A stretch of 64,000 nucleotides of DNA from Chloroflexi bacterium bin20 (GCA_002238485.1 MPMG01000002.1:240689-304688), one strand, 5' to 3'. Shown: positions 31,846-41,397, numbered from the stretch's first letter. A program made the numbers and translations. Notes: generated by a model from the letters alone, not told the origin.

Positions 31846-32832
31846 TTAGCGATAACCCTGGGCGGTCAGCTCGATGATGGCATCGACATTGCTGCCGTCG
31901 ATGACGCCAGGACCGGTCAGAATATCGCCACCCGGAGCCATCTTGAACTGGCTGTTCAGGTAGAGCCACATGATCGTCTCGAAACCTTGCAGGTAAGGCT
32001 GCTGGTCGATCGCCTGGATCAAGTAGCCGTTCTGGATCATTTCATAGATCTCAGCGCTGGTATCATGTGTGGTAGCGAAGATGTCGCCCGCCATGACGCC
32101 AGATTCCTGAACGTACAAGTTCAATGAACTCGCCGGGTTGGGACCAAGGCTGAATACAGCGTTGGTATCGGGGTTGGCGCTGAAGTAGTCGGCGAACGTG
32201 CCGGCGGAGGCTGTCACATCGTTGTTGATGGTCAGCTGATCCAGCGGGATGCCAGCTTCTTCAAATACCGAGCGCACGCCCGCGCAACGGGCTTCCAGAC
32301 CACTGTGTCCAACTTCCTGGATCGGGCATACGCCTCTGGCGATCTCGACTCCAGCGGCATCGGCTGCGTCGAGGACAGCGTTCGCGTTGGAGCGTCCGCC
32401 CAAGAACTCGTTAGCGCCGATATAGAAGAGAGTCGGCAGCGCATCCGGGGTGCCGGCGTTGGGATCAGCCGTGTTGAACACGATCACAGGAATACCAGCT
32501 TCAGCGGCGCGGTTGACGCCGTCGCGAATAACCTCTGGATTGGGAACGGTGGTGCCGATGCCGTCGTTGTTGCGCGCCAAGGCAGCATCCCAATAACCGG
32601 CCATATCATCGATATTGTCAACGGGGTCCGACAGCCAAGCACAGTCCGCATTCAGCAGGCTGCAAGCATCTTCCATACCCTTGATCACCACGACCCAGAA
32701 GGGATTCCCGATGCCGCCATGGCTGACCATGCTGAAAGTCAGCTGGTCTTGCGCGCCAACGCCACCAACAGCGGCAATCATAATGCCCAGCGCCAAAAGC
32801 AGCACCGGAATTGTACGAAGTAACGTTCTCAT
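31846..32832 (-). CDS. Periplasmic sugar-binding protein (RbsB-like)
   Basis: Signal MRTLLRTIPVLLLALGIMIAAVGGVGAQ; Peripla_BP_4-like body; start set at 32832, not the long ORF start. Confidence 0.88.
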   Translation of the reverse strand: MRTLLRTIPVLLLALGIMIAAVGGVGAQDQLTFSMVSHGGIGNPFWVVVIKGMEDACSLLNADCAWLSDPVDNIDDMAGYWDAALARNNDGIGTTVPNPEVIRDGVNRAAEAGIPVIVFNTADPNAGTPDALPTLFYIGANEFLGGRSNANAVLDAADAAGVEIARGVCPIQEVGHSGLEARCAGVRSVFEEAGIPLDQLTINNDVTASAGTFADYFSANPDTNAVFSLGPNPASSLNLYVQESGVMAGDIFATTHDTSAEIYEMIQNGYLIQAIDQQPYLQGFETIMWLYLNSQFKMAPGGDILTGPGVIDGSNVDAIIELTAQGYR

Positions 32833-32871
32833 TGCGTTTCTCCTCGAAACTAGCGAATGTGTAGATTGCCC

Positions 32872-32886
32872 CAGGCAAAATGCCTG
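32872..32886. promoter_or_regulatory. Candidate operator palindrome upstream of the RbsB-like gene
   Basis: CAGGCA-AAA-TGCCTG about 40 bp upstream of the start at 32832. Confidence 0.4.
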
Positions 32887-33118
32887 TAGAGACCATAATA
32901 CGCTGCGCGTGCTTCCCGCCGCAGTCCACGCATTGTAGCGCGCTTTTGTTGAATTGCAAAGTGTCGTGTTTTTGGGTTTGCGCCAGGCTATCTGGTGCAG
33001 GGGCGAACCAGGGACTCGCCCAGATGAGTGGAAATTTTGCAGCAACGGGCGTTTCGGCGATACGCCCCCTATACCGCGGCGAATTGTGGAGGGGCGCCCG
33101 GGGACCGAGGGGGGATTC

Positions 33119-34027
33119 TTACAGCGACGCGCGCAATGTCGCCGAATCCATGCGCCTCCAGGAACAGAATCCGGTGTCGTCACGCAATCGCGCAGTTTCC
33201 AACCAGCCCCGCCGCGTTACTGGTGGCTCGCTGTGTTCGGAATCGGCAAGTATGCGAAGACTTGTGCCTGGCAGCGCCTGCTGGATCCGCAGTGCCAGCT
33301 CGAGGTTGTTCAAAACATCGCCACTGGCCAGTTGATACAGCGGGTGATTCAGTTTCTCTGCCGCCAGCAGCGCCACCAACGCCCGTCCAATATCTGGCGC
33401 ATACGTCCATTCTCGCGATTCTTGAGGGCGTGGCAGGGCGATCTCGCCGCTCGTCGATGCTTGATGCAACAGTCGCGCAACCAGGCTCAGCCGCGGGCGA
33501 GTCGGTCGCATCGTCTCGTGCGGTCCATAAATCGCGCCCAGTCGCGCGCACAGCACATCGCGCCCACTCTCGCGCAGGGTTGCCGCTGTCGCTTCCATTT
33601 GCGCTTTTGCCACGCCATAGGCTCCCTGCGGATTCGGCGGACGGTCGGGGCTGATCGGCATGGCGGACGTGGCCTGGAACAGCGCATCGGAGCTGAGACA
33701 GATGACACGCGCGATTGCCTGCTTTTGAGCATATGCCAACGTGGCAGACAAGGTCTCGTTATTGGCGCGCAGTTGCGACTCGGGCGGCGTATCGAGCGCG
33801 TCGGTGATGAAGGCAGCATGCACCAGCGCCTGTGCCCGGAGTGGCGGCATTTGCCTGCAATCGGCTGTGATAGTCTGCAAGCTTGGCGCAACGAACTTGT
33901 CAAAGTGGCGGTCGATGGCATAGAGGTCTGCGCCGGCAGCCAGCAGGGCCGCAGCGATGTTGCGCCCCAGGAAGCCACCCGCGCCCGTCACAAGAATTGT
34001 TTGCCCTGCCAGCGGTCGCTGTGTCAT
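33119..34027 (-). CDS. NAD-dependent epimerase/dehydratase
   Basis: TILVTGAGGFLGRNIAAAL, YGVAKAQME; start set at MTQRPL. Confidence 0.88.
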   Translation of the reverse strand: MTQRPLAGQTILVTGAGGFLGRNIAAALLAAGADLYAIDRHFDKFVAPSLQTITADCRQMPPLRAQALVHAAFITDALDTPPESQLRANNETLSATLAYAQKQAIARVICLSSDALFQATSAMPISPDRPPNPQGAYGVAKAQMEATAATLRESGRDVLCARLGAIYGPHETMRPTRPRLSLVARLLHQASTSGEIALPRPQESREWTYAPDIGRALVALLAAEKLNHPLYQLASGDVLNNLELALRIQQALPGTSLRILADSEHSEPPVTRRGWLETARLRDDTGFCSWRRMDSATLRASL

Positions 34028-34100
34028 AATTGCGCCTGGACTAGGATAGGCGATGAGGGATAGCACAAAGTCAAGTTCGCCGCAATAGGAGGAGCAGCCT

Positions 34101-34421
34101 GTGCAGCCAAATTGGGTGCTGAAAGAAGACGAAGCCATCGAACTGCTGGCGCTGCTCATCACCTCGGCGCGCATCCAAATGGACGAGCCAGCGCATTATG
34201 GTCCGCTGCGCCTGCTGACCGCCACCGAACGCCTGAGCAGCCTTATTGAAGCGCGCAGCTCGCAGAAGTCACGCGGCTTTTTGCAAGACAATATCGAGCG
34301 CATCCCCGAAATGCACATGCTGATGTCGGATGTGGAAGCCTATACCGAGGGGCTGGATGCCTTGTGTCGGGCGGTGGCGGAATGTTTGCTGCGGCACAGC
34401 GCGCTGGAGAACGAGTCATGA
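34101..34421 (+). CDS. Small conserved protein (DUF6092-like from memory)
   Basis: 106 aa, EAIELLALLITSARIQMDEPAHYGPLRLLTATERL; ATGA overlap with nitroreductase. Confidence 0.6.
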   Translation: MQPNWVLKEDEAIELLALLITSARIQMDEPAHYGPLRLLTATERLSSLIEARSSQKSRGFLQDNIERIPEMHMLMSDVEAYTEGLDALCRAVAECLLRHSALENES

Positions 34422-34951
34422 GCGAGGCGCTGCGCAATATCAAAACGCGGCGAGTCGTGCGCGAGATGAGCGGCGAGGCAGTCGAACGCGAGCAGATTGA
34501 AGCCATTCTGGAGGCAGCTCGCTGGGCGCCCAGCGGCGGCAATCTGCGCCCCAACCGCTATATCGTCATTGAAGATGAAGAGACTCGGCGTCTGCTGCGG
34601 CTGGTCGCGCCCGGCATGTTTCAGCGCGCGCCAGTCTTGATATTGATCTGCACGAACTGGCAGGTGGTGGCGCAGCATCACTTGCCCGCGCAGGACCGCG
34701 CTTTGCTGATCGATATCGGCACAGCGGCGCAAACCATGATGCTAGCGGCGCATGCGCTGGGATTGGCGTCGGGGCCTGTGACTTCGTACAGCAAAGAGGC
34801 GGTGCGCGTCATTCTCAATCTGCCCGCGCATTATTCGCCAGAGATGTTCATCTGCATCGGTCATAAAGCCGAAACGGCGCGTCCCGGCATGCGCGCCTGG
34901 CAGCCTATCACCTGGCGCGACCTCACGCACTGGGAGCGCTTTGCGACATAA
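34418..34951 (+). CDS. Nitroreductase family protein
   Basis: IKTRRVVREMSGEAVEREQIEAILEAARWAPSGGNLRPNRYIVI. Confidence 0.9.
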   Translation: MSEALRNIKTRRVVREMSGEAVEREQIEAILEAARWAPSGGNLRPNRYIVIEDEETRRLLRLVAPGMFQRAPVLILICTNWQVVAQHHLPAQDRALLIDIGTAAQTMMLAAHALGLASGPVTSYSKEAVRVILNLPAHYSPEMFICIGHKAETARPGMRAWQPITWRDLTHWERFAT

Positions 34952-35027
34952 AGATGCCTGTTGGGATTGGCTCGCAATCCAGACTTCACCAGACTTCAAT
35001 AGTAGGGGCGATTTCGCGCGGGACTAG

Positions 35028-36524
35028 CTAGCCTTCCAGCCTTGAAGGGGATGGTTCCGGGGGAATGTGGGGCATTTTTCGCCGCCGAGCCCGAACCACT
35101 GTCAGCGTCTCGCGCAGACTCCAGCCAGCCACCGCCGCAAAGGACAGCGCATACACCAGCAGATAAGGCGCCAACTGCGGCTGCAATCCCCAAGCCAGCA
35201 CAGCCGCCCACAGCGCATAGGCCATCAGCGCCAGTTCCAGCCATAGCATGGGCGAAAGCGAAAGCGCATAGGCATTGCGCGCCCAATCTCGCGCGAATTT
35301 GGGTGTGCGTTGGAAGTCGCCGTGCCTGCCCAGCAACGTGCCCAGCACAGCCAGGCTGTTGCAAAGCGACATGCCACTGCCCAGCAGCAGCAGCGCGGGA
35401 AAGGCGCTCAAACCACGCAGCCAGTCGTCATACAGACGCATTTGCCCGGCTGCATACATCAGCGGCGGCGCAAGTGCCAACAACCCCAGCGGCGCCAGCG
35501 GCAATCCGCCCAGCGCATCTGCCAGCAGCAAAGGCGGCGTCAGCAGCAGCAGCAGCAGCATCAACAGCGGCGGCAGGTATTGGCACAAATGCTGCACCGC
35601 CATGATCTTCTGCGCGGCGCTCAAGTTGGAAGCCAGCAGGGGACGCGCCAGCTTGCGCAGGCATTGCGTATTGCCGCTCGCCCAGCGCGCCTGCTGTTGT
35701 TTGTAGGCTGCCAGTTGCGGCGGAATCTCGCCCGGCGCCTCGACATCTGGCAAGAATAGCGAAGTCCAGCCAGCCATCTGGGCGCGGTAGCTCAGGTCGA
35801 GGTCTTCGGTGAGCGTGTCGGCCGACCAGCCGCCGGCTTCTTCGATGCAGCGCCGCCGCCAGATGCCGCCCGTGCCATTAAAAGGCACCAGCCAGCCGCT
35901 GCGGTTGCGCGCCGCCTGTTCCACCACAAAATGCGTGTCGATGCTCAGCTTCTGCGCGCGTGTCAGGCTGTTTTCCTCGGCGTTGAGGTGTCCCCAGCGG
36001 CTCTGCACAATGCCGAGTGCGGGGTCGGCCACCAGGTGCGGCAGGGTGCGCCTCAAAAAGTCGGGTGGGGGAATAAAATCGGCATCGAAAATGGCGATGT
36101 AGTCGTCGGACGTGTCTTGCATGCCCTGTGCCAAAGCGCCCGCTTTGAAACCGGCGCGCTCGGCTCGGCGGATGTGCTGGACACGAAAGCCTGCTTCTCC
36201 CAGCGCTGCCAGTTTCCGCGACACCAGATGGACAGTGCGGTCGGTAGAGTCGTCAAGCGCCTGGATCAGCAGTTTGTCGCGCGGGTAGTCCAGAGCGGCG
36301 ATGGCATCAATCAAGCGCAGGGCGACATTGGCTTCGTTGTAGAGCGGCAGTTGCACGGTGATGGCCGGCAGGTCGCTATCGGGCAAAGTAACTGGATCAG
36401 CGGGAGATGCGGCGCGAGTCCGCCAGTAGCGCCACAAGAGAAGCGCTTGCCCAGCCGTGTACATGCCCAGCGCCAACGCGCAAAGCACATAAAGCGTAGT
36501 CAGCAGAGAAATCATCGTCGGCAT
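35028..36524 (-). CDS. Membrane glycosyltransferase family 2 (cellulose-synthase-like)
   Basis: ITVQLPLYNEANVALRLIDAI, FDADFIPPPDFL, QQQARWASGNTQCLRK plus C-terminal TM segments. Confidence 0.9.
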   Translation of the reverse strand: MPTMISLLTTLYVLCALALGMYTAGQALLLWRYWRTRAASPADPVTLPDSDLPAITVQLPLYNEANVALRLIDAIAALDYPRDKLLIQALDDSTDRTVHLVSRKLAALGEAGFRVQHIRRAERAGFKAGALAQGMQDTSDDYIAIFDADFIPPPDFLRRTLPHLVADPALGIVQSRWGHLNAEENSLTRAQKLSIDTHFVVEQAARNRSGWLVPFNGTGGIWRRRCIEEAGGWSADTLTEDLDLSYRAQMAGWTSLFLPDVEAPGEIPPQLAAYKQQQARWASGNTQCLRKLARPLLASNLSAAQKIMAVQHLCQYLPPLLMLLLLLLTPPLLLADALGGLPLAPLGLLALAPPLMYAAGQMRLYDDWLRGLSAFPALLLLGSGMSLCNSLAVLGTLLGRHGDFQRTPKFARDWARNAYALSLSPMLWLELALMAYALWAAVLAWGLQPQLAPYLLVYALSFAAVAGWSLRETLTVVRARRRKMPHIPPEPSPSRLEG

Positions 36525-36720
36525 TCTAAAAGCGCGGGGACAAACTGGCAAGGTGTATCAGTCCGTGCAAAACCTGGGCACGAAGATACAAAGTCTTTGC
36601 CACAAAGAAATTGAGGCACAGAGATTATTATGCTGTGTAGGGGCGAGCAATTGGGTCGCTTGCGAAGCCAGGAACTTGTCGATAGAGTATGAATAGTGCA
36701 AATGTGCTAGGAAGCGCGCT

Positions 36721-37794
36721 ATGGACAGGCACTTGTTTTATGCTGGCGACAACCTCGAGGGGCTGGAGTTGCTCAAGCGGCGGGGGCTGCGAGCCGACCT
36801 GGTATACATTGATCCGCCTTTTGCGACTGGCAATGATTTTCTGATTGGTGAAAGGCGCGCCAACACAATCAGCGGCAGTGGCGCGATTGCCTATTCCGAC
36901 CGCAGAAAAGGCAGAGAATACCTTGACGTGCTGAAGCATCAGCTACGAGCCGTAAAAGAAGTGATGTCTGCCGCTGGTTCAATCTATGTGCATATCGGCA
37001 TGGCGGTCGAGCATCGCGTGCGGTTGCTGCTGGACGAAGTGTTTGGCGCTCACAATTTTCGCAACAGCATCACACGGATCAAATGCAATCCCAAGAACTT
37101 CCACCGAAACTCCTATGGCAATATCAAGGACACGATTCTCTTCTATTCGCTATCGCCAAAGACTCTAACCTGGCATCCGCAGCGGGAGGCGCTGAGTGAG
37201 GGCGATATTGAGCGGCTCTATCCTCTGGTAGACGAGTTGGGCAGGCGCTACACAACCACGCCGCTGCATGCGCCAGGCGTGACGAGAAATGGAAAAACTG
37301 GGCAAGCATGGCGTGGCATGAATCCGCCCGAAGGCCGCCACTGGCGCTATGCTCCTGACAAGTTGGACGACCTGGATGCGCAGGGTCGCATCGCCTGGAG
37401 CTCGACAGGCAATCCGCGGCTCATCAAATATGCAGAGTTTGCAAAGGGCAAGCTGCCGCAAGATGTATGGGAATACAAAGACCCGCAAAATCCGCTTTAT
37501 CCCACGCAGAAGAATGCCGATATGCTCGAGCGAATCATTTTGACTTCGTCTGATCCAGGCGACACGGTCTTGGATTGCTTTGCCGGCAGTGGCGAGACCT
37601 TGCTGCAAGCGCACAGGCTGGGCAGGCGCTTCGTTGGCATGGACAATTCTGCTGCGGCGCAGGCAGTCATCCGGGCGCGGATACAGGCTATCAATACGGA
37701 ATGGATCACTCAGGATGACAACACTAGACTTCGAGTATGTAGAGCGGCAGGTCAATCGCGAAAACTTGCTCGCAGTAAAACGGGAAGTCACTGA
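36721..37794 (+). CDS. Site-specific DNA methyltransferase (N4/N6, Mod-like)
   Basis: VYIDPPFATGNDF, IHIGMAVEHRVRLLLDEVFG, DTVLDCFAGSGETLLQAHRLGRRFVGMD. Confidence 0.88.
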   Translation: MDRHLFYAGDNLEGLELLKRRGLRADLVYIDPPFATGNDFLIGERRANTISGSGAIAYSDRRKGREYLDVLKHQLRAVKEVMSAAGSIYVHIGMAVEHRVRLLLDEVFGAHNFRNSITRIKCNPKNFHRNSYGNIKDTILFYSLSPKTLTWHPQREALSEGDIERLYPLVDELGRRYTTTPLHAPGVTRNGKTGQAWRGMNPPEGRHWRYAPDKLDDLDAQGRIAWSSTGNPRLIKYAEFAKGKLPQDVWEYKDPQNPLYPTQKNADMLERIILTSSDPGDTVLDCFAGSGETLLQAHRLGRRFVGMDNSAAAQAVIRARIQAINTEWITQDDNTRLRVCRAAGQSRKLARSKTGSH

Positions 37795-37972
37795 GCGGTC
37801 ACCGCGGCTACGCAGGCGAATTCTGCACTTTTCAAACTGGTTGATGGCGCATATTACGACGAATACCGTATCAGCCAGCTCCAGAATCTCATCCGGCTTC
37901 AGCCACCTCGCAGTTATGTCGCCAGCGTCAACTCCTTGCAGAATAGGGAGTGGCGAATGTTGTGGTTAAAGA
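37717..37972 (+). pseudogene. Possible frameshifted/truncated gene remnant after the methyltransferase
   Basis: MTTLDFEYVERQVNRENLLAVKREVTERSPRLRRRI then coding-like LVDGAYYDEYRISQLQNLIRLQPPRSYVASVNSLQNREWRMLW in another frame, ending at a repeat. Confidence 0.4.
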
Positions 37973-37973
37973 C

Positions 37974-38083
37974 ACCCCCCTCAGTCCCCCCGAAAAGTCG
38001 GGGGGAGGCAACGGCGCGCGCGGATTTCTACGCATGTCGGGGGATGGGGAAAGTCCCCACATACACGAAAATAGACACTCCCC
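37974..38083 (-). repeat. Long intergenic repeat, family B, copy 2 (inverted)
   Basis: Reverse complement gggagtgtctattttcgtgtatgtgg...cctccccccgacttttcggggggactgaggggggt. Confidence 0.85.
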
Positions 38084-38119
38084 AGAATATGCTGCACACC
38101 TTGGCTCGGGAATAGTGGC

Positions 38120-38140
38120 GGGCGACACAAGTATCGCGCC
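38120..38140. repeat. Family A palindrome variant, opposite orientation
   Basis: gggcgacacaagtatcgcgcc. Confidence 0.8.
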
Positions 38141-38165
38141 TGCAATGCCCCTCTGCATCTCCCCG

Positions 38166-38726
38166 CTACTCGATATTCGCATGACGCGCATTCATGTCGC
38201 GTTCATCCACGCCCAGCGCTTCTTTCAGCCGTATCACCAGCAGATCGCAGGTCAAGCCCAGGCAGTGCTCAAAGAGCGCGCCCATCACCAAGACAGACTC
38301 GTCGCCGCTGCCACCGTTGGCTTTGAAATTGGTGGCGGGGATGTACACCAGGCTATCCACCGCGTGCGCAATGGGCGAATCCAGATTGCCGCAAATCGCC
38401 GCCAGACTCAGGCCTGTGCCCGCCAGCGATTCGACTGCGCCGACGAGACTGCGCGTGCGTCCCGATGAAGAGCCGACCAACAGCAAATCTCCCCTGCCGA
38501 TGGCTGGCGCGGTGACATCATCGACCACATGCACAGCCAGCCCCAGGTGCATCAGCCGCATGGCAAAGGCGCGCATCTGCAGACCAGTGCGTCCCTTGCC
38601 CGCGATGAACACCCGCCGCGCCGACAAAATCGCTCGCTGCAGCGCATCAATCTGCGCCGGATCGACTCGCTTCAATGCCCCGCCGATATCCGCGAGGATG
38701 GCGTCAATCAACTCGGCTGTGCTCAT
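38166..38726 (-). CDS. 6-phospho-3-hexuloisomerase, SIS domain
   Basis: RVFIAGKGRTGLQMRAFAMRLMHLGLAVHVVDDVTAPAIGRGDLLLVGSSSGRT. Confidence 0.88.
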   Translation of the reverse strand: MSTAELIDAILADIGGALKRVDPAQIDALQRAILSARRVFIAGKGRTGLQMRAFAMRLMHLGLAVHVVDDVTAPAIGRGDLLLVGSSSGRTRSLVGAVESLAGTGLSLAAICGNLDSPIAHAVDSLVYIPATNFKANGGSGDESVLVMGALFEHCLGLTCDLLVIRLKEALGVDERDMNARHANIE

Positions 38727-39354
38727 GGTTGCGAATCCTCTCGGCGAATCGTCTGGCCATTGTCGCTGGATCGCTGGTCCTGGTGATGGCGCCACCGACG
38801 ATGATGATCTGCGGCAGACAGGGCAAGATCTGCGGAAGCGCGTCCAGTGTAAGGCCGCCGGCGATAGCCAGCTGCGCCTCGGGCAGTTGCCTGTGCAGCT
38901 CTGCCAACAGGGCATACGGAGCGGCTTGTGATGCTTGCAGGTCTTGCGCGCGGTGCAGGCAGAGCGCATCGCAGCCCAAGGCCAGCAGCCGCCGTCCGCG
39001 CATGAGCGGATCCGCCACTTGCATCATGTCCGCCATCACGCGTTTGCCATGTGTCCGTGCAGCCTGCGCGGCGCCGGCAATGGTGGCATCGTTCGCCAGC
39101 CCCAGCACTGTGACGAAATCGGCGCCAGCAGCGAAGGCGATATCCGCTTCCAGGTCGCCGGCGTCCATGATTTTCAGGTCGGCGAGCAGGGTCAGCGCCG
39201 GATACAAAGCGCGGATTTTCCGCACAGCGCGCATGCCTTCGCGGTAGATCAGCGGCGTGCCCACCTCGGCGATATCAATATGCGGACGCGTCTCTGCCAG
39301 AATATCCAGCGCTGCGGAGAGTTCACCATCCAGCGCAAGCTGCAGTTTGAGCAT
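38704..39354 (-). CDS. 3-hexulose-6-phosphate synthase (OMPDC family)
   Basis: LKLQLALDG...DIAEVGTPLIYREGMRAVRKIR...LLADLKIMDAGDLEADIAFAAGADFVTVLG. Confidence 0.88.
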   Translation of the reverse strand: MLKLQLALDGELSAALDILAETRPHIDIAEVGTPLIYREGMRAVRKIRALYPALTLLADLKIMDAGDLEADIAFAAGADFVTVLGLANDATIAGAAQAARTHGKRVMADMMQVADPLMRGRRLLALGCDALCLHRAQDLQASQAAPYALLAELHRQLPEAQLAIAGGLTLDALPQILPCLPQIIIVGGAITRTSDPATMARRFAERIRNHEHSRVD

Positions 39355-39651
39355 GGTCGAGATTCCTGTTTCTTGCAACGCTAGTGTATCGGCAGTTTGT
39401 GCGGGCTGCTGCTGTGGCGCAGAGCAATCGGGCGCGCCAAATTCTGGGCATATGAGATCCAAGCCCCATCCCCGACAAGCAGTGTTTACGCTGTACGCCA
39501 CTTCCTGTGTCTACAGGAAGAAAGCCCCGCCCTCATTTTGGGGGAGAGGTTTGGCTGGGGGCAGCGGGCGACCCATCGGCTCGCTCCAACTTCGCAAGCT
39601 GTCCGCTCTGTGGTTACAATACGCACCCAGACTCGAATCAGGGAGGCGCGC

Positions 39652-40557
39652 ATGCCAGCCAAGATTGTCGTCGCGGGCAGTTTCAACACCGACTTGACCT
39701 CGTATATGCAGCGCATGCCACGCCCCGGCGAGACTGTGCATGGCGAGCGCTTCGTCACCGGCGCGGGCGGCAAAGGCAGCAACCAGGCAGTCGCAGCAGC
39801 GCGGCTTGGCGCGGATGTCACGTTCATCGGGCGGCTGGGCAAGGATGTCTTTGCCGAGCTGGCCTACGAGATCTGGGATGCCGAGGGCGTCAACCGCGAT
39901 TATGTGGCGCAAGATGACGAAGTGGCCACCGGAGTCGCGCCGATTTTGGTCGATAGCAGCGGCGAAAACTCTATCGTGGTCGTGCTGGGGGCGAATCTGC
40001 GCGTGCAACCAGCCGATATAGACGCAGCGCGCGACAAAATCGCTGAAGCCGACATCTTGATCGTGCAGCTGGAGATCAACCTGGATATGGTGACCTATGC
40101 GCTGCAGGTGGCGAAGGCGGAAGGCCTAACCACTATTCTTAATCCCGCGCCGGCCGCTGCCTTGCCCGCCGAGACCCTGGCGCTCGCGGATTATCTCACG
40201 CCCAACCAGACAGAACTGGAAGCGCTGGGGGTTGGCGGGGCTGTCGTCGAGGCGGCGCGCTCTTTGTTGACTCGCGACGATCAGACGGCGGTGGTTACCC
40301 TGGGCTCGGCTGGCGCGCAAATCGTGAGCGGCGCAGAAACGGCGCTTGTGCGCAGCTTTGATGTGGATGTGGTAGATACGACTGGCGCGGGCGATGCTTT
40401 TACTGCCGGGCTGGCGGTGGCGCTGGCAGAAGGCGCAGGGCTGGCAGCGGCTGTGCGCTTTGCCAACGCCTCGGCGGCGCTGTGCGTGACCAAGCCTGGC
40501 ACTGCTCGCAGCACGCCATATCGCCACGAAGTCGATGCGCTGCTAGCAGCAGAATAA
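39652..40557 (+). CDS. rbsK: Ribokinase
   Basis: GSFNTDLTSYMQRMPRPGETV, TGAGGKGSNQAVAAARLGA, DTTGAGDAFTAGLA. Confidence 0.92.
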   Translation: MPAKIVVAGSFNTDLTSYMQRMPRPGETVHGERFVTGAGGKGSNQAVAAARLGADVTFIGRLGKDVFAELAYEIWDAEGVNRDYVAQDDEVATGVAPILVDSSGENSIVVVLGANLRVQPADIDAARDKIAEADILIVQLEINLDMVTYALQVAKAEGLTTILNPAPAAALPAETLALADYLTPNQTELEALGVGGAVVEAARSLLTRDDQTAVVTLGSAGAQIVSGAETALVRSFDVDVVDTTGAGDAFTAGLAVALAEGAGLAAAVRFANASAALCVTKPGTARSTPYRHEVDALLAAE

Positions 40558-40574
40558 TGCCACGCGTACTTTGT

Positions 40575-40604
40575 CCCCGACTTTTCGGGGGGAACCGAGG
40601 GGAG
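40575..40604 (+). repeat. Family B hairpin core
   Basis: ccccgacttttcggggggaaccgagggga. Confidence 0.8.
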
Positions 40605-40607
40605 TGC

Positions 40608-40628
40608 GGGCGACCCAATGGCTCGCCC
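40608..40628. repeat. Family A palindrome
   Basis: gggcgacccaatggctcgccc, identical to 58290-58310. Confidence 0.9.
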
Positions 40629-40665
40629 CTACAGAAACCGCGGGGGTCAGAGAGGAAAACGGGAT

Positions 40666-41397
40666 ATGGCCAGCAATCTATGCGGCAAAGTCGTCATTAT
40701 CACCGGCGCGAGCAGTGGCATCGGCGCGGCGCTGGCACGAGCCTTGTCCGGGGCGGGCTGTCGCTTGACGTTGGCGGCGCGTTCACTGGACAAATTGCAG
40801 GCCCTGGCGGAGGAATTGCCTGGCGAGACGCTGGTCCTTCGCGCCGATATGCTGCAAGCACCCGATATCGAGAATATGGTGAGACGCACCCAAGAACGAT
40901 TCGGCGCTGTAGATGTACTCTGCGCCAACGCCGGCATCTTCATCCAGGGCGACTTCGCCGATTATGACATGGACGCCGTGAGCGACATGCTGCGCATCAA
41001 TATCGAGGGGGTGCTGCGCTGCGCCCACGCCGTCATCCCCATCATGCGCGATCAGTCCAGCGGCGATATCCTCGTCACCAGTTCCATCGCCGGGCATGCC
41101 GAGCTGCATCGCGGTCCAGCCTACGGCGCGACCAAACACGCCATAGAAACCATCGTCAACACGTTGCGGCGACAATTGGCGGGCTCGGGCATCCGCGTGA
41201 TGTCTCTGGCCCCGGGCAAAGTGGCAAACGAGCTGTGGGGTTATGAAGACGCGGCAGAAATCGAGCGGCTGTCGGTGGCTGAGGGCGGCTGGCTGCGCTC
41301 GGACGATGTGGCGGCGGCGGGATTGTTCATGCTCAGCCGTCCCCGCCATGTGACCGTGCGCACCGTGGTGATGGTGCCGCGTCATCAAGAAGCCTGA
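40666..41397 (+). CDS. SDR family NAD(P)-dependent oxidoreductase
   Basis: VVIITGASSGIGAALARAL, NAGIF, YGATKHAIE. Confidence 0.92.
   Translation: MASNLCGKVVIITGASSGIGAALARALSGAGCRLTLAARSLDKLQALAEELPGETLVLRADMLQAPDIENMVRRTQERFGAVDVLCANAGIFIQGDFADYDMDAVSDMLRINIEGVLRCAHAVIPIMRDQSSGDILVTSSIAGHAELHRGPAYGATKHAIETIVNTLRRQLAGSGIRVMSLAPGKVANELWGYEDAAEIERLSVAEGGWLRSDDVAAAGLFMLSRPRHVTVRTVVMVPRHQEA

Noticed and set aside
32954-34063. 369-aa plus-strand ORF
   Set aside because: Antisense to the epimerase/dehydratase and includes repeat DNA
35530-35575. CAG-rich triplet tract considered as a microsatellite of interest
   Set aside because: It simply encodes a poly-Leu stretch of a TM helix in the glycosyltransferase
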